Shown one piece after another: positions 6,655 through 14,373 of a stretch of 14,373 nt of DNA. A model generated the notes under the pieces. It saw only the letters and a list, made by a program, of their open reading frames with translations, made no database searches and was not told where the DNA came from. Positions within the stretch are counted from its first letter, which is position 1. Each line of letters begins with the position of its first letter. The DNA is from CAMYLR01 sp041577935 (GTDB taxonomy: Bacteria; Gemmatimonadota; Gemmatimonadetes; JACCXV01; JAHWKZ01). Position numbers and translations under genes: made by a program. The stretch covers positions 1 to 14,373 of the forward strand of contig JBFGIA010000063.1 of the NCBI GenBank assembly GCA_041577935.1, read 5' to 3'.

Positions 6655-7488
6655 TTAGATCTCGTCCAGGACGCCGGAGTACACGACGCGCGCGTGGCCG
6701 GTGAGATGCGGGGCGAACGGGGCTACTTCATCTTCCCCGCCAGGCGTGTTGAAATCGACCTCGAGCGGGAACCCGCCACTGGTTTCGACCCGGATCGGAG
6801 GTTCCGCGGACCCCCAGAGGGACCCCAGTATGGCGGCCGCCACGGCGCCGGTTCCGCACGATAGGGTTTCCGCCTCGACTCCACGCTCGAAAGTCCGCAT
6901 CCGGATGTTGTGACGATCGACAATCGTCACGAAATCGACGTTCGTACCAGCGGGCTGCCATCGAGGGTCTAGCCTCAACCGCTTCCCTTCCCCGCGGACG
7001 TCGTGGCTGACGACGTCCTCTACCATGGCCACGACGTGTGGGGTCGACGTGTCGACAGAGCCGACGTGTGCGTAGGTGGAGCCCTCCAGGTCCAGGTAGC
7101 GGGTAACGAGGCCGGTCGGCTCGGGAAGCCGTAGCCGCACGGTTGGTTTGGCGGGATCCTCGACATAGGCCTCCAGAGTCCCGCTTCCGGTCGCTACGCG
7201 GACCACTGGTTGGCTCGCGACACCGATCATCCGCGCGTAACGGGCGACACACATGGCCCCATTCCCGCACATCGGGGCCTCGCTGCCGTCGGCGTTGTAG
7301 TACACCATCCTCAGGTCGGCCTCGGGGTCGGCTTCCAGCAACAGCACCGCGTCCGCGCCGACCCCCAATCCTCGTCGACACACGCGCACGACCGGCTCGC
7401 CGCCACCCCGGAACCACCCCGAGCGGTTGTCGAATACGACGAAATCGTTTCCGCCGCCTGACATCTTCAGGAACGAGCGTGACTTCAC
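6655..7488 (-). CDS. dapF: Diaminopimelate epimerase
   Basis: DapF converts LL- to meso-diaminopimelate, the last step before lysine and the cross-linking residue for peptidoglycan. The protein has 277 residues, normal for the family. Both catalytic cysteines are visible: C74 in MCGNGAMC and C211 in SCGTGAVA. Other family segments are the N-terminal FLKMSGGGNDFVVFDN (6-21) and NADGSEAPM just before the first cysteine. It starts with GTG at 7488-7486, overlapping the TGA of the GT2 gene in a GTGA. It is the last gene of the right-hand operon and is followed by the hairpin before leuS. No other lysine-pathway gene is nearby. Confidence 0.97.
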   Translation of the reverse strand: MKSRSFLKMSGGGNDFVVFDNRSGWFRGGGEPVVRVCRRGLGVGADAVLLLEADPEADLRMVYYNADGSEAPMCGNGAMCVARYARMIGVASQPVVRVATGSGTLEAYVEDPAKPTVRLRLPEPTGLVTRYLDLEGSTYAHVGSVDTSTPHVVAMVEDVVSHDVRGEGKRLRLDPRWQPAGTNVDFVTIVDRHNIRMRTFERGVEAETLSCGTGAVAAAILGSLWGSAEPPIRVETSGGFPLEVDFNTPGGEDEVAPFAPHLTGHARVVYSGVLDEI

Positions 7489-8210
7489 GATCGATCAAGC
7501 GAACGTGTGATACGCCACAAACGCATCCGCCACACCATCCAAATCGCTTCCCAGACGATCGCGCGGTTCATCTTGCTGCTACCGACATTGCGATCGACAA
7601 ACACGATCGGGATCTCGACCAGCCGAAAGCCCGCTCGATCCGCGCGAAACACAGTTTCGATCTGGAACGCATAGCCGGTGGAGTGGATGCGGTCGAGGTC
7701 GATCGTTTCGAGAACCTTGCGCCGATAACACTTGAACCCGCTGGTTAGGTCATTGAGCGGCAACCCCGTCACCGTTCGTGCGTAAGCATTGGCTAGCCAG
7801 GACAATAACAGCCGCCCCATCGGCCAGTTGACTACGGTTACGCCACGGGTATAACGCGAGCCGATGACCACATCGAAGTCGTCGGCCAGCTCCAGAAACT
7901 CCGGCAGATGACGCGGATCGTGTGAGAAGTCAGCATCCATCTCGAACACCAGCTGGTAGCTGTGTTCGAGCGCGAAGCGAAACCCGTCGATGTATGCCGT
8001 GCCCAGACCGAGTTTGCGCGGCCGGTGGATGACGTGAACCCGTTCGTCGTCGTTCGCCAGTGCCTCGGCAATCTCTCCGGTACCGTCGGGAGAAGCGTCG
8101 TCGATGACGAGAACTTCCAGGCGCTCGCTCTGGTTCAGGATCTGTAGTACGAGCGGTTGCAGGTTCTTCCGCTCGTCGTAGGTGGGGACGATGACGAGAG
8201 CGTCACGCAT
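7485..8210 (-). CDS. GT2 glycosyltransferase, DPM1-like polyprenyl-phosphate sugar synthase
   Basis: This soluble GT-A enzyme of 241 residues resembles dolichol/polyprenol monophosphomannose synthase. It has the N-terminal IVPTYDERKNL (7-17), VIDDASPDGTGEIAE (35-49), the metal-binding EMDADFSHDP (90-99, with D92 and D94), IGSRYTRG (116-123) and DLTSGFKCYRR (154-164), which is characteristic of the DPM1-like group. It likely moves a sugar from a nucleotide donor to undecaprenyl phosphate at the cytoplasmic face; the sugar cannot be read from sequence. No C-terminal membrane domain is present, so it would work with separate membrane proteins. Its ATG (8210) overlaps the antiporter stop in ATGCGTGA, and its stop overlaps dapF. 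Confidence 0.92.
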   Translation of the reverse strand: MRDALVIVPTYDERKNLQPLVLQILNQSERLEVLVIDDASPDGTGEIAEALANDDERVHVIHRPRKLGLGTAYIDGFRFALEHSYQLVFEMDADFSHDPRHLPEFLELADDFDVVIGSRYTRGVTVVNWPMGRLLLSWLANAYARTVTGLPLNDLTSGFKCYRRKVLETIDLDRIHSTGYAFQIETVFRADRAGFRLVEIPIVFVDRNVGSSKMNRAIVWEAIWMVWRMRLWRITRSLDRS

Positions 8211-9492
8211 CGTGAACAGAGCTGATAGATCCGAGCCTGAGCGGCATCTCGCTCGTCAACTGTAGTTCAGGGGTATCGGGTTCATCGCGCATCTTGTCAG
8301 CGTGTCGAGCGTACCAAGTGGCTCCTGGGATCGCCGTGAGCCCGTGCGCCACGATGCTCACCAATACGGTGAACACGACGACTGCAAAGACGAGATCGGT
8401 TGACATTATAGCCGAGCCTTCAACGATCAACAGGCCAAAGAGGATCGACGCCAAGCCACGCGGGCCGAACCAGCCGACAAATGCGATCGTGTGCCAGCTG
8501 AGGTTCAGCCCCAGCAGGCTCAACCAGACCGGGACGATGCGGACCACGCTCAGGCTCAACAGGCCGTAGAGCACCACCCTGCCGTCGAACAACCCAGCCA
8601 TATCTGGGACCAGAACGGCTCCGAACACTAGAAAGACGAGCAACGTGAGCAGTTGGCCCTCGGCCTCAGCGAACTCGTACAACCCCTGACAGTGATCGCG
8701 CACTGCCGCGCCCAATGCGAGACCGGCTGCAAAAGCGGCGATAAACCCGTTACCGCCAAGGGACAACGAGACGCCAAACGCCAACAGGGCGAGCCCAATC
8801 AGCGATAGGTCGCGGAAAACGTTGTTCATCCAACCTGTCGAGACGGCTCGATCGACGAGCCATCCGCCGGCCAGACCGACAACCGCTCCGACCGCTGGGC
8901 CGACGGTGAGCTGGAGCACCACGAACCGAGCCCAGCTCGCGGCGCCGTCCGTGGTTTCGGCGGCACCGGCCAACGCCAGACAGATCAGCAACACGGGAAG
9001 CACGAGCCCATCGTTAAGCCCACTCTCCACGTTCAGCGCTTGGCGAACTCGCACCGGCACCCGAGGGTTCGATACGACCGCATGTCCCAAGGCAGCGTCG
9101 GTGGGTGCCAACATCACGCTCAACACCGCGGCCTCCCAAATGGAGAACGAGGGGAACAGAACGGTCGCCACCAACGCCCCCAGGGCGATCGTCAGGGGCA
9201 ACCCGATGCCCAGCAGGCGGACCGGCATGTCGTGATCGCGGATCAAAGTCCGAACGTCGATTCTGGCGGCGTCAGTGAAGAGCACCAACATCAAGGTCAC
9301 CTCGGCCAGCGTGTGGATCGCCGCGTGACCGATCTCCGGTGTGGCGAGAGCGAAACCAAGTGGGCTGACGATCAGACCGGCGAGCGTAAACATCATGGGA
9401 GGTGTGATGGCGGTGCGCTCGATCCGGTTGGAGACCAAACCGTAGCCTACCACACAGGCCCCGATCACGATGAGCGCGAGCGTGCCGCTCAC
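8203..9492 (-). CDS. CPA1-family cation/proton antiporter
   Basis: This polytopic membrane protein of 429 residues has about 12 hydrophobic segments. It carries the CPA1 motifs: PTDAAL at 130-135, the ion-binding ESGLNDG at 156-162 (N160-D161, the pair usual in CPA1 exchangers), FTDAARIDVRTL at 72-83, and WFGPRGLASILFG at 341-353. It would exchange protons for Na+ or K+ across the inner membrane. I chose the GTG at 9492, overlapping the upstream stop as GTGA. A longer reading to 9984 overlaps the upstream gene by ~500 bases and adds an Arg/Cys-rich shadow with no transporter character. A short hydrophilic tail (~400-429) follows the last membrane segment. Its place inside a surface-glycan operon is not explained. 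Confidence 0.9.
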   Translation of the reverse strand: MSGTLALIVIGACVVGYGLVSNRIERTAITPPMMFTLAGLIVSPLGFALATPEIGHAAIHTLAEVTLMLVLFTDAARIDVRTLIRDHDMPVRLLGIGLPLTIALGALVATVLFPSFSIWEAAVLSVMLAPTDAALGHAVVSNPRVPVRVRQALNVESGLNDGLVLPVLLICLALAGAAETTDGAASWARFVVLQLTVGPAVGAVVGLAGGWLVDRAVSTGWMNNVFRDLSLIGLALLAFGVSLSLGGNGFIAAFAAGLALGAAVRDHCQGLYEFAEAEGQLLTLLVFLVFGAVLVPDMAGLFDGRVVLYGLLSLSVVRIVPVWLSLLGLNLSWHTIAFVGWFGPRGLASILFGLLIVEGSAIMSTDLVFAVVVFTVLVSIVAHGLTAIPGATWYARHADKMRDEPDTPELQLTSEMPLRLGSISSVHDA

Positions 9493-10448
9493 TTCTTCCG
9501 ATCGTTGCTGGCGGCGGTCGACGACAGGTCGCGATACCCGAAGGCGGTGGCTAGCACGGCCGCGACAGCGACCTCGACAGCAGTCAGCCACAAGCGGGAG
9601 AGGATCGCGGCTGCAGCCGCCGCTGACGGTGGTAGAAAGCGTGCCAAGAGAAGCGCGTACGCACCCTCGCGCACGCCGATGCCACCCGGCGCGAAGACCG
9701 CCAGCCAACCGGCCGCGTAGCCAGCCGCGCTGACTCCCACGAGCGGCCAAAAGTTTTCGACTGCAACTGCTGTGAGACCTGATAGAAAGAGGTAGAAGCC
9801 AGCGCCAAAGGAGAACCAAGCGATGATATAGCTGCCGGCAAGCAACCCGCGTTGGCGCATCCCGATCGAAGCTGCCGCGGAGAACGTATCGGGCCGCCAG
9901 CGCATTAGGGCCGCTTGCCCGGTGTCGAAAAGCGGTGTGAAGACGAGCGCCACCAGGCTGACCAAAACAACCAACGGCAGCCATGTCGGTCCGGGTAACG
10001 AGCTGCCGCCGAGCGTAGCGACGGCCACGATCACCGCACTGCCGACAACGAACCCTTGTGCCAGCACGCTGGCTGCGATCGTTGTCGATCCGGCAACACC
10101 CTTGGCGCGCGCGAGATACGCAGTGCCAGCGAGTTGGAACACCTTACCAGGTACGTAGCGGGCGAGATTGCCGAAGTACCAGATCCGGTGCGCATCGGCC
10201 AACGCCAATCGGCCGCCGAGTGCATGTAGGAGCTGGCGCCACAATACCACGAACAGACTGTACGAGATGACGACGCAAAGGGAACCCAACAACAACCGCG
10301 GCCAGCGGAAAGACCATGCGTACGCTTCGACCTGGTTCCAGTTACGAGCGACGTACCACCCCAAAGCGACGAGTACGGCCGCCGCCCCAACCCGCTCTGC
10401 CCAGGCCAGCCGTCGGTGATCACTCGCTGGGTCGTCGGCGGGGCTCAC
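9489..10448 (-). CDS. UPF0104/LPG-synthase-type integral membrane protein
   Basis: This membrane protein of 319 residues belongs to the lysylphosphatidylglycerol-synthase transmembrane (UPF0104) superfamily. Family features are YFGNLARYVPGKVFQLAGTA in the first third, and AVFAPGGIGVREGAYALLLA in the last third. About 8 hydrophobic segments are visible. Members of this family are often found beside glycosyltransferases and may move lipid-linked molecules; no aminoacyl-transfer domain is present here. I chose the GTG at 10448, overlapping the yfhO-like stop as GTGA; a longer start at 10523 would run 79 bases into that gene. The C-terminus is basic (SNDRKK). Substrate unknown. Confidence 0.83.
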   Translation of the reverse strand: MSPADDPASDHRRLAWAERVGAAAVLVALGWYVARNWNQVEAYAWSFRWPRLLLGSLCVVISYSLFVVLWRQLLHALGGRLALADAHRIWYFGNLARYVPGKVFQLAGTAYLARAKGVAGSTTIAASVLAQGFVVGSAVIVAVATLGGSSLPGPTWLPLVVLVSLVALVFTPLFDTGQAALMRWRPDTFSAAASIGMRQRGLLAGSYIIAWFSFGAGFYLFLSGLTAVAVENFWPLVGVSAAGYAAGWLAVFAPGGIGVREGAYALLLARFLPPSAAAAAAILSRLWLTAVEVAVAAVLATAFGYRDLSSTAASNDRKK

Positions 10449-12829
10449 GGGGTTGGATCTCGCTTGCGCCACGTAGCGACCAGTAACACCAGCCAAAGCG
10501 CCAGACCTCCGAGACTGCCCCATCGCCCGTAGCTCACAAACGGATCCTCGAACCGCATCTCGATTCGGTGCCGGCCGGCAGGAACCACGACAGCTCGCAG
10601 CGCGATATCGACTTGAAGCACCGGTGTCGGCTCGCCGTCGATCGTAGCTCGCCAGTACGGGTGATAGATCTCGCTCATGACGAGCAAGCCATCAGCCACC
10701 ATCTCGGCGTCGATGATCAGCTGATCGGTGTCACGTGTAACCCAATCGACCGAGCCCGATCCGGGTTCCGCCGAGCCCAACGCAGGACGTTCCGCGTCAC
10801 CCATCAGGATCGCGGTCTGGAGCGGGTCAAAGCTGGGGTCGAGCAATCTCGCCCGTGCATCGGGGGCAGCGTTGACCGACTCCACGTCGTACACGACCCA
10901 AGCGCGTGGCGACGCCGCTTGCCTGGCGTAGACATGACGCCCCTGATCCTGATGAACGAGATCGAAACCGGCCGCCTGCACGGCGGATCCCGAGATCACG
11001 TACCGAATGTTCAGCAGCGACCATGTCGGGGGCTCAGCCAGACCGGATTGGTCTTCGCCCACCAGATCATCCCACCAGGACAAGCGGAAGTTTTGTGAGC
11101 CGGTGACCGACTCGACCCCGAATAGCATGAGGTCGTTAGGGCCGTATGCGTTCGGTAGCGGCCAGACCCGAAACGGCTCGGGCTGCTGCCGCAGGTAATT
11201 GACCGTCCGGTCAGCGTTGGTGACACGGTCGATCGACAGCGTATCGTAGAAGTCTCGATCGACGCGCCAGAGGTCGGCTAGGGCGATCGTCGCCAAGGTC
11301 GCGCAAGCGATGAGTGGCGCGATGCGCCGCCGGACCGCGAGCCAACATATCGCTGCGCCGGCGCCCCAAAACACCGCGAACAGGCCCAGCCCAGTGACAA
11401 ACGCTGGCATCGCCTTCACGACCGCGGGGGTGTGTCGAGCGCCGAACCGTGTACCGTAGAGAAGGCTGGTCCACAGGTTGGCGAAGCCATCGGGTGCGGC
11501 AGCCGCCCAAGCCCAAAGAGCGAACCACGTGAGACCCAGGCCGCCGACGATCTTCCACGCGATATGGTGAGGATTGGCTAATGGTTCTCGCCGATCATAG
11601 AGACATTGCGCGCCGAACCCGGCCAACACACATGTCGACAGTGCGACAACCGAAAACATCATCGCCGGCGCGCGAAACGACTTCATGATGGGCAGCGTCC
11701 AATAGAAGAGCCGGTGGACAGGTGTTGCCGAACCCCAAGCGAATAGAAGACCCCCGAGGGCGAGCGCGGCGAAAAACCATACTCGAGCCGATCGCCGACT
11801 GATCAGCGCAATCAATGCCAGTAGCACAGGTACGGCACCCAGATACTCGGTGTGGAGCTTGAACGGATTGGTGCCCCAGTAGGAGCGCAAATACCCCTGA
11901 AACGCTGGCCAAATCGTGGCCACTGTCTCTTGCACTGGCATCGACCACGAGGATGCGTATTCGTAGCCGCGATCAACGCGATGCGAAAATTGTAGCATGT
12001 TGGCGGTCGGCCATACCTCGACCAGCGCCAAAAGGCCAGCCAGCGTATACGCGCCAACGAACGATGCGCCGAGAAGCGCGACGGTTCGAGTGGCCCGCGT
12101 TTGCTGATAGAGCTGAACCAGGCGAAACGCGACGTACGCCGTTACGCCCATCGCTGCGAAGTACATCATCTGGACGTGGGGTGTAAACGCTTGCAGCGCG
12201 ACTACGGCGGTCAGCCACAAGAACCAGTGTGGGCGACGACGTTCGATTGCGCGCTCGGCGAGCAGGAATAGCGCTGGGGTCCAGCTCATGGCGAACATCC
12301 GCCCGTCCTGGCCGGCGTACAGATGGCTCATGAGATAGCCGGTGAAGCCATAGGCGATGCCGGCGACGAGCGCGGCCCCTGGCGCGAGCTTGAGCTCGCG
12401 AGCCAAGCCGTACATGAGCGCTCCGGCGAGGATCACGTGCAGGACAAACCCCCAACCGATCGCGCGATGAAGCGGTATCACAAAATAAAGCAACGACGTC
12501 GGATAGTAGACTGGGTAAGGTAGGGTCGACAGGTAAGGCAATCCACCGAATACAAACGGGTTCCACTGTGGCAAACCATTACCGGAGTGAACCTGCTCGA
12601 CCGCAAAGGATCGGCTCTGATACGCTTGCGACAACATGTCCGTGCCGAACATTACGGAGTTCCGGTCAGTGACAAATGAACCAAAGAACGCCAGCACGGT
12701 GATCGTAAAGCTGATCAAAAACAGCCACCAAATGTGGCGCGATGGCGTGGCCCGGGGCGGTGGTGGGGGCGGCTGCATCTTTGTCCGCCTGCTACGTTGC
12801 TTCTTCTTACCCTTTTTGGCTGCTGTCAT
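10445..12829 (-). CDS. YfhO-family membrane protein (GT-C-like)
   Basis: This large multi-pass membrane protein has 794 residues. It opens with a Lys/Arg-rich cytoplasmic tail (MTAAKKGKKKQRSRR), a run of six prolines at ~20-25, and a first membrane segment near 35-54. The following loop has the FGTDMLSQ motif (~61-68) and WNPFVFGGLPYL (89-100), typical of YfhO and of GT-C enzymes, in which a loop acid is catalytic; D64 is a candidate. About a dozen membrane segments follow, then a non-membrane β-rich region from ~540 to ~765 (MSEIYHPYWRATIDGEP), then a last membrane helix. YfhO proteins are linked to glycosylation of surface polymers. The ATG at 12829 overlaps the methyltransferase stop as ATGA; the longer in-frame start at 12862 is less likely. 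Confidence 0.87.
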   Translation of the reverse strand: MTAAKKGKKKQRSRRTKMQPPPPPPRATPSRHIWWLFLISFTITVLAFFGSFVTDRNSVMFGTDMLSQAYQSRSFAVEQVHSGNGLPQWNPFVFGGLPYLSTLPYPVYYPTSLLYFVIPLHRAIGWGFVLHVILAGALMYGLARELKLAPGAALVAGIAYGFTGYLMSHLYAGQDGRMFAMSWTPALFLLAERAIERRRPHWFLWLTAVVALQAFTPHVQMMYFAAMGVTAYVAFRLVQLYQQTRATRTVALLGASFVGAYTLAGLLALVEVWPTANMLQFSHRVDRGYEYASSWSMPVQETVATIWPAFQGYLRSYWGTNPFKLHTEYLGAVPVLLALIALISRRSARVWFFAALALGGLLFAWGSATPVHRLFYWTLPIMKSFRAPAMMFSVVALSTCVLAGFGAQCLYDRREPLANPHHIAWKIVGGLGLTWFALWAWAAAAPDGFANLWTSLLYGTRFGARHTPAVVKAMPAFVTGLGLFAVFWGAGAAICWLAVRRRIAPLIACATLATIALADLWRVDRDFYDTLSIDRVTNADRTVNYLRQQPEPFRVWPLPNAYGPNDLMLFGVESVTGSQNFRLSWWDDLVGEDQSGLAEPPTWSLLNIRYVISGSAVQAAGFDLVHQDQGRHVYARQAASPRAWVVYDVESVNAAPDARARLLDPSFDPLQTAILMGDAERPALGSAEPGSGSVDWVTRDTDQLIIDAEMVADGLLVMSEIYHPYWRATIDGEPTPVLQVDIALRAVVVPAGRHRIEMRFEDPFVSYGRWGSLGGLALWLVLLVATWRKRDPTP

Positions 12830-13560
12830 GAGGTGTTTCCGTGACGTACGAGGAAAAACCATTGCGGCGATAGCAGCTCGAGTGCCCGTCGGCGGGGTGT
12901 GGTTGGGAACGAACGAGCCACCCGCCCAACCAACCGTCCGGTGCGACTGGTGTAGCGATCGATCTCTGTCATGAGCACTCGATCCGTCAGATCGTCGAGT
13001 ACGAGGCCGTGACGATTAGCCGCAGCCTCGAGCCTACGATGGGTGGTGAAGTTGATATCGGCGTATCGCTCACCGCGTCCGCTCCAGCGCAGAATCCGCG
13101 TCGCCACCGGTTCGGGCCACCACGCCAACGTAGGCACGCGGTAATGGGGCTCCACAATGGCGTACCGATTGCCAGCCGTCATGTACGCGCGCCCATCTTG
13201 GGTCAGCACCCGAGCGAGCTCGGCGAAGAACGCGTCCAAGTCGCGGACGTGCTCGTAGACGTGGTTTGCGATTCCAAACGCGACGCTCCGATCGCGCAGC
13301 GGCAATCGCTCCAGGTCAGCGACCGCCATCCGCTTCGGGTCTTCCACAAAGGCGAGATCAATCTCGAATCCAATGATCGGGCGCTCAGCAAGCTCCTCCA
13401 ATCGCTTTCGGATGAGTCCGGTACCGGCGCCAAGATCGACGACCGTCTGTGCCGATGCGAGCCACGATTGGCAGATCGCGTGAATAAGATCTGCTTTCTG
13501 GCGACGCGATGCTCGGTACTCGGAGTCGGCTAGCCATCGGGTGTAGTAGTCGGCTGTCAA
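12826..13560 (-). CDS. SAM-dependent methyltransferase (class I)
   Basis: This Rossmann-type methyltransferase has about 244 residues if it starts at the TTG at 13560, which overlaps the GT4 stop as TTGA; a start at 13629 would overlap that gene by 73 bases with an unlikely Arg-rich prefix. SAM-binding motif I is VDLGAGTGLIRKRLEE (41-56). The acidic residue of strand 2 is in GFEIDLAF (64-71), followed by ADLERLPLRDRSVAFG (81-96) and the NHVYEHVRDLDAFFAELARV region (99-118), as in methyltransferases of the UbiE/type-11 family. The acceptor is unknown. In this operon a sugar or lipid-linked glycan substrate is plausible. Confidence 0.88.
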   Translation of the reverse strand: MTADYYTRWLADSEYRASRRQKADLIHAICQSWLASAQTVVDLGAGTGLIRKRLEELAERPIIGFEIDLAFVEDPKRMAVADLERLPLRDRSVAFGIANHVYEHVRDLDAFFAELARVLTQDGRAYMTAGNRYAIVEPHYRVPTLAWWPEPVATRILRWSGRGERYADINFTTHRRLEAAANRHGLVLDDLTDRVLMTEIDRYTSRTGRLVGRVARSFPTTPRRRALELLSPQWFFLVRHGNTS

Positions 13561-14373
13561 TCCTGGATCGGTACCGTGCCGCTGCGCCCCGCGTACACCT
13601 GATCGAGACGGCTTAAGATCGTCTCCCATCCAAATGCCGTGCGTACATACTGACGGCCGGCCGAGCCGATGCGATCGGCCAGTGCTTGGTCAGTCAGCAC
13701 GCGTCGAATGCCATCGGCGATGGCTGGCACCGTGTCCTCGACCAACAAACCAGTACGGCCGTCTTCGACGATGTCGGTAATGCCACCCCGCCGTGTTGCG
13801 ATGACTGGTGTTCCGTAGGTCATCGCTTCGAGGAGTACCACCCCAAGCCCTTCAGTATCGTCACGTGCGTCGAGCGTGGCCGGTAAAACGAAGCATGCCG
13901 CTCGGCGATAGGCGGTTACCAGGTCCTCTTGGCTGACTTTGCCTAGGAACTCGACACGTCCGGTGATATCGAGATCACTTGCCAGTTTGGCCAGGCGGTC
14001 GTGCTCGGGTCCAAAACCCACGATTTCTAGTCGCCAACGCTGATCGCGTTGAGTCGCCAGTGCCTCCAATAGACGGTCAACACCTTTGCGCTTGACGAGA
14101 CGGCCGACAAACAAGATGACCGGGTCATCTGTTGTTGGCTGTAGTCCGGTTTCATGATCATCCGTAGGCAGTGGTACGCCATATGGTATGATATCGATCT
14201 CGTTCGGCGCGTAAGACGCTAGCGCCGCCGCGGTGCTGGCTGAGATCGCGATCAGCTTTGAATGTTGGCAATACCACCGCAGGAATGGCTTGGCAGGTGG
14301 GAACCGCTTCTCCGCCCAGCGGATCTCGGCCCCGTAGAAAGTGGTCACCAGCTCGGCGCCGGCAGCTCGGGAG
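13557..14373 (-). CDS. GT4 family glycosyltransferase (5' end cut by the window edge)
   Basis: This is a GT-B fold glycosyltransferase of family 4. The frame is open to the right edge, with about 271 residues visible. The earliest in-frame GTG (14348) lies inside the conserved ELVTTFYGAEI segment, so the real start is outside the window and roughly 100 N-terminal residues are missing. Visible features, counted from the edge: the domain linker IIPYGVPLP (61-69), VGRLVKRKGVDRLLEAL (89-105), and the nucleotide-sugar-binding EGLGVVLLEAMTYGTPVIA (174-192), whose E174 and E182 form the E-x7-E motif. It transfers a sugar from a nucleotide donor to an unknown acceptor. It is the first visible gene of the seven-gene surface-glycan operon. 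Confidence 0.92.
   Translation of the reverse strand, partial: SRAAGAELVTTFYGAEIRWAEKRFPPAKPFLRWYCQHSKLIAISASTAAALASYAPNEIDIIPYGVPLPTDDHETGLQPTTDDPVILFVGRLVKRKGVDRLLEALATQRDQRWRLEIVGFGPEHDRLAKLASDLDITGRVEFLGKVSQEDLVTAYRRAACFVLPATLDARDDTEGLGVVLLEAMTYGTPVIATRRGGITDIVEDGRTGLLVEDTVPAIADGIRRVLTDQALADRIGSAGRQYVRTAFGWETILSRLDQVYAGRSGTVPIQD

Noticed and set aside
9493..9984. Long N-terminal extension of the antiporter (593-residue reading).
   Set aside because: It overlaps the UPF0104 gene by about 500 bases, is Arg/Cys/Ser-rich without membrane segments, and the GTG at 9492 forms the same GTGA overlap seen at other joints.

Overview
The window suggests a high-G+C (roughly 60% by eye), Gram-negative bacterium. 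It has a TonB-type protein, DapF for meso-diaminopimelate, and a LeuRS whose HIGH region reads LHVGHW followed by a GPADTWARF-like stretch. I associate that style with FCB-type lineages (Gemmatimonadota, Latescibacterota, Zixibacteria and similar), but this placement is an impression, not a phylogeny. All twelve supported genes lie on the minus strand, so transcription runs from the right edge to the left edge. No tRNA, rRNA, CRISPR array, insertion sequence or gene-free stretch over 300 bases was seen.

Right block (14373 to 6655), in order of transcription: a GT4 glycosyltransferase cut by the window edge, a SAM-dependent methyltransferase, a YfhO-family multi-pass membrane protein, a UPF0104/LPG-synthase-type membrane protein, a CPA1 cation/proton antiporter, a GT2 polyprenyl-phosphate sugar synthase, and dapF. 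Each gene overlaps the next by 4 or 8 bases, so this is almost certainly one transcript. GT2 plus YfhO look like a lipid-linked sugar donor synthase and its GT-C-type user. The block therefore probably builds or modifies a cell-surface glycan, with dapF (lysine and peptidoglycan precursor) at its end.

Middle block (6654 to 3325): a GC-rich hairpin with a T-run lies just before leuS, followed by leuS and, 30 bases later, a small tonB-like gene.

Left block (3311 to the left edge): a candidate promoter, then a compact ethanolamine-type bacterial microcompartment (BMC) operon: eutL (trimeric tandem-BMC shell protein), a eutK-like gene (BMC shell domain plus winged-helix tail), a ParA/MinD-type ATPase, a small protein equal to only the N-terminal part of EutQ, and eutD (phosphotransacetylase, cut by the left edge). 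The eutL-eutK order matches enteric eut operons. The unusual element is the ParA ATPase translationally coupled inside the shell-gene operon. By analogy with McdA of carboxysomes, it is a candidate positioning or segregation system for this microcompartment, with the EutK tail or the EutQ-N protein as possible cargo adaptor. The aldehyde dehydrogenase, ammonia-lyase and remaining shell genes are not visible and, if linked, should lie beyond the left edge.
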